From Branchiostoma floridae (taxonomy: Eukaryota; Chordata; Leptocardii; Amphioxiformes; Branchiostomatidae), in the NCBI RefSeq assembly GCF_000003815.2, contig NC_049996.1:15358828-15422827 (forward strand): a DNA stretch of 64,000 nucleotides, given 5' to 3'. Under the pieces are notes generated by a model. The model was given only the letters and a program-made list of their open reading frames with translations. It made no database searches and was not told the origin of the DNA. The translations under genes and the position numbers were made by a program. Below, piece after piece: positions 63,601 through 64,000 of the stretch. The number at the start of each line of letters is the position of its first letter. The first letter of the stretch is position 1.

Positions 63601-63915
63601 GACATGGTGACCAGGGTCTTGTAGCCCTCCGACACGAACCTTTAAAAGATACTCCGACTGTACTGACCAGTCCAGTGGCCTGGCCACCACAACTGTGCAG
63701 TTCGTACTCACAGAGAAGCGGCCATAGCGATCACCCTCCAACATCACACACGGAAGTTCCGCTTTCTCCTCTCCCAACAAAGTCGGCAAGTTGACAACGC
63801 CTGTTCCAATCTTGGCATTTTCAGACACAGAAACGGTCAAGTTGATACCTTCATCGGCCTGACAAATTAGACAGCAAAGACCCAATAGAAGGAAAGTCTG
63901 GTAGTTACTTGTCAT
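60624..63915 (-). CDS. Receptor tyrosine kinase, copy 3 (two exons)
   Basis: Exon 1 is 62050-63915 (622 codons) and exon 2 is 60624-61598 (kinase), phase-0 junction as in copy 2, total 946 residues. The signal peptide differs from the others (MTSNYQTFLLLGLCCLICQA), while the following ADEGINLTVSVSENAKIG aligns. The order of domains is the same. The ectodomain between the cadherin-like region and the first EGF is the most diverged of the three (HKIRYFEQKFPQ versus EDLRYLEQQIPQ). The kinase exon is nearly identical at nucleotide level, with HGDVAARN and DFGQAGDVY. The start lies 85 bases from the window edge, so promoter and any further array members are outside. Confidence 0.86.
61599..62049 (-). 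other. Phase-0 intron of kinase copy 3
   Basis: A 451-bp intron, donor CAG/GTTTG and acceptor TTACACAG/GTGGAG, in the same position and largely alignable with the copy 2 intron. Confidence 0.9.
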
Positions 63916-64000
63916 GGTGTAGCCGATGCGCTAGATCTGGACACGCTCGTACAACACATCTAGCACTTCATTCATTGTGTTCTGAAGAGATCTTGTGTCA

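Noticed and set aside
51979-63915. The HGD kinases as catalytically dead pseudokinases
   Set aside because: The ATP-binding Lys, helix-C Glu, catalytic Asp and DFG are all present in the three copies. Loss of only the HRD arginine does not by itself imply inactivity.

Overview
This is a eukaryotic window, most likely from an invertebrate chordate such as amphioxus (Branchiostoma). Genes have long introns with GT-AG junctions. There are many inverted-repeat MITEs and tRNA-derived SINE-like units, a Crypton-type recombinase copy, and a tandem family of lineage-specific receptor tyrosine kinases. The species call is inference. All exon joins below were made by eye from splice sites, reading frame and domain continuity; no transcript or database was consulted.

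Layout. 1-16.8 kb has no protein-coding gene that I can support. It holds a LINE 3' end, several MITEs, a 111-bp minisatellite, GT/GA/TA microsatellites and an assembly gap (5720-5987). A single-exon TTI2 homologue (TELO2-interacting protein 2, a TTT-complex HEAT-repeat protein) lies at 16844-18415 (+), followed by decayed tandem copies of its own last ~100 coding bases. 18.9-27.7 kb is repeat-rich and apparently non-coding.

An 11-exon BTB-BACK-TLDc gene runs 28217-50641 (+). Its 10.8-kb intron 4 contains a complete three-exon signal peptide-collagen-C1q gene on the opposite strand (33177-37742). Intron 9 contains a frameshifted Crypton/DUF3504-type tyrosine recombinase copy (48227-49466, minus) inside a segment bounded by short inverted repeats. 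51.9-63.9 kb (minus) is a ~4.5-kb-period tandem array of three receptor tyrosine kinase genes with the order cadherin-like, EGF, Ig, EGF-like x3, transmembrane segment, kinase. The upstream two have one phase-0 intron. The downstream copy lacks it, although its flanks match the others.

The most striking theme is that short tandem arrays repeatedly form across exon boundaries. They occur at BTB-TLDc exons 1, 3, 5 and 7 (a trace at exon 4), at the C1q terminal exon and its acceptor, and at the end of TTI2. The repeat units therefore carry real coding ends, stop codons or splice sites. The clearest case is a ~31-copy, 30-bp array at 42174-43106. It carries the exon-5 donor in every unit, ends in a second copy of the 3' part of exon 5, and stays open in the exon-5 frame throughout.
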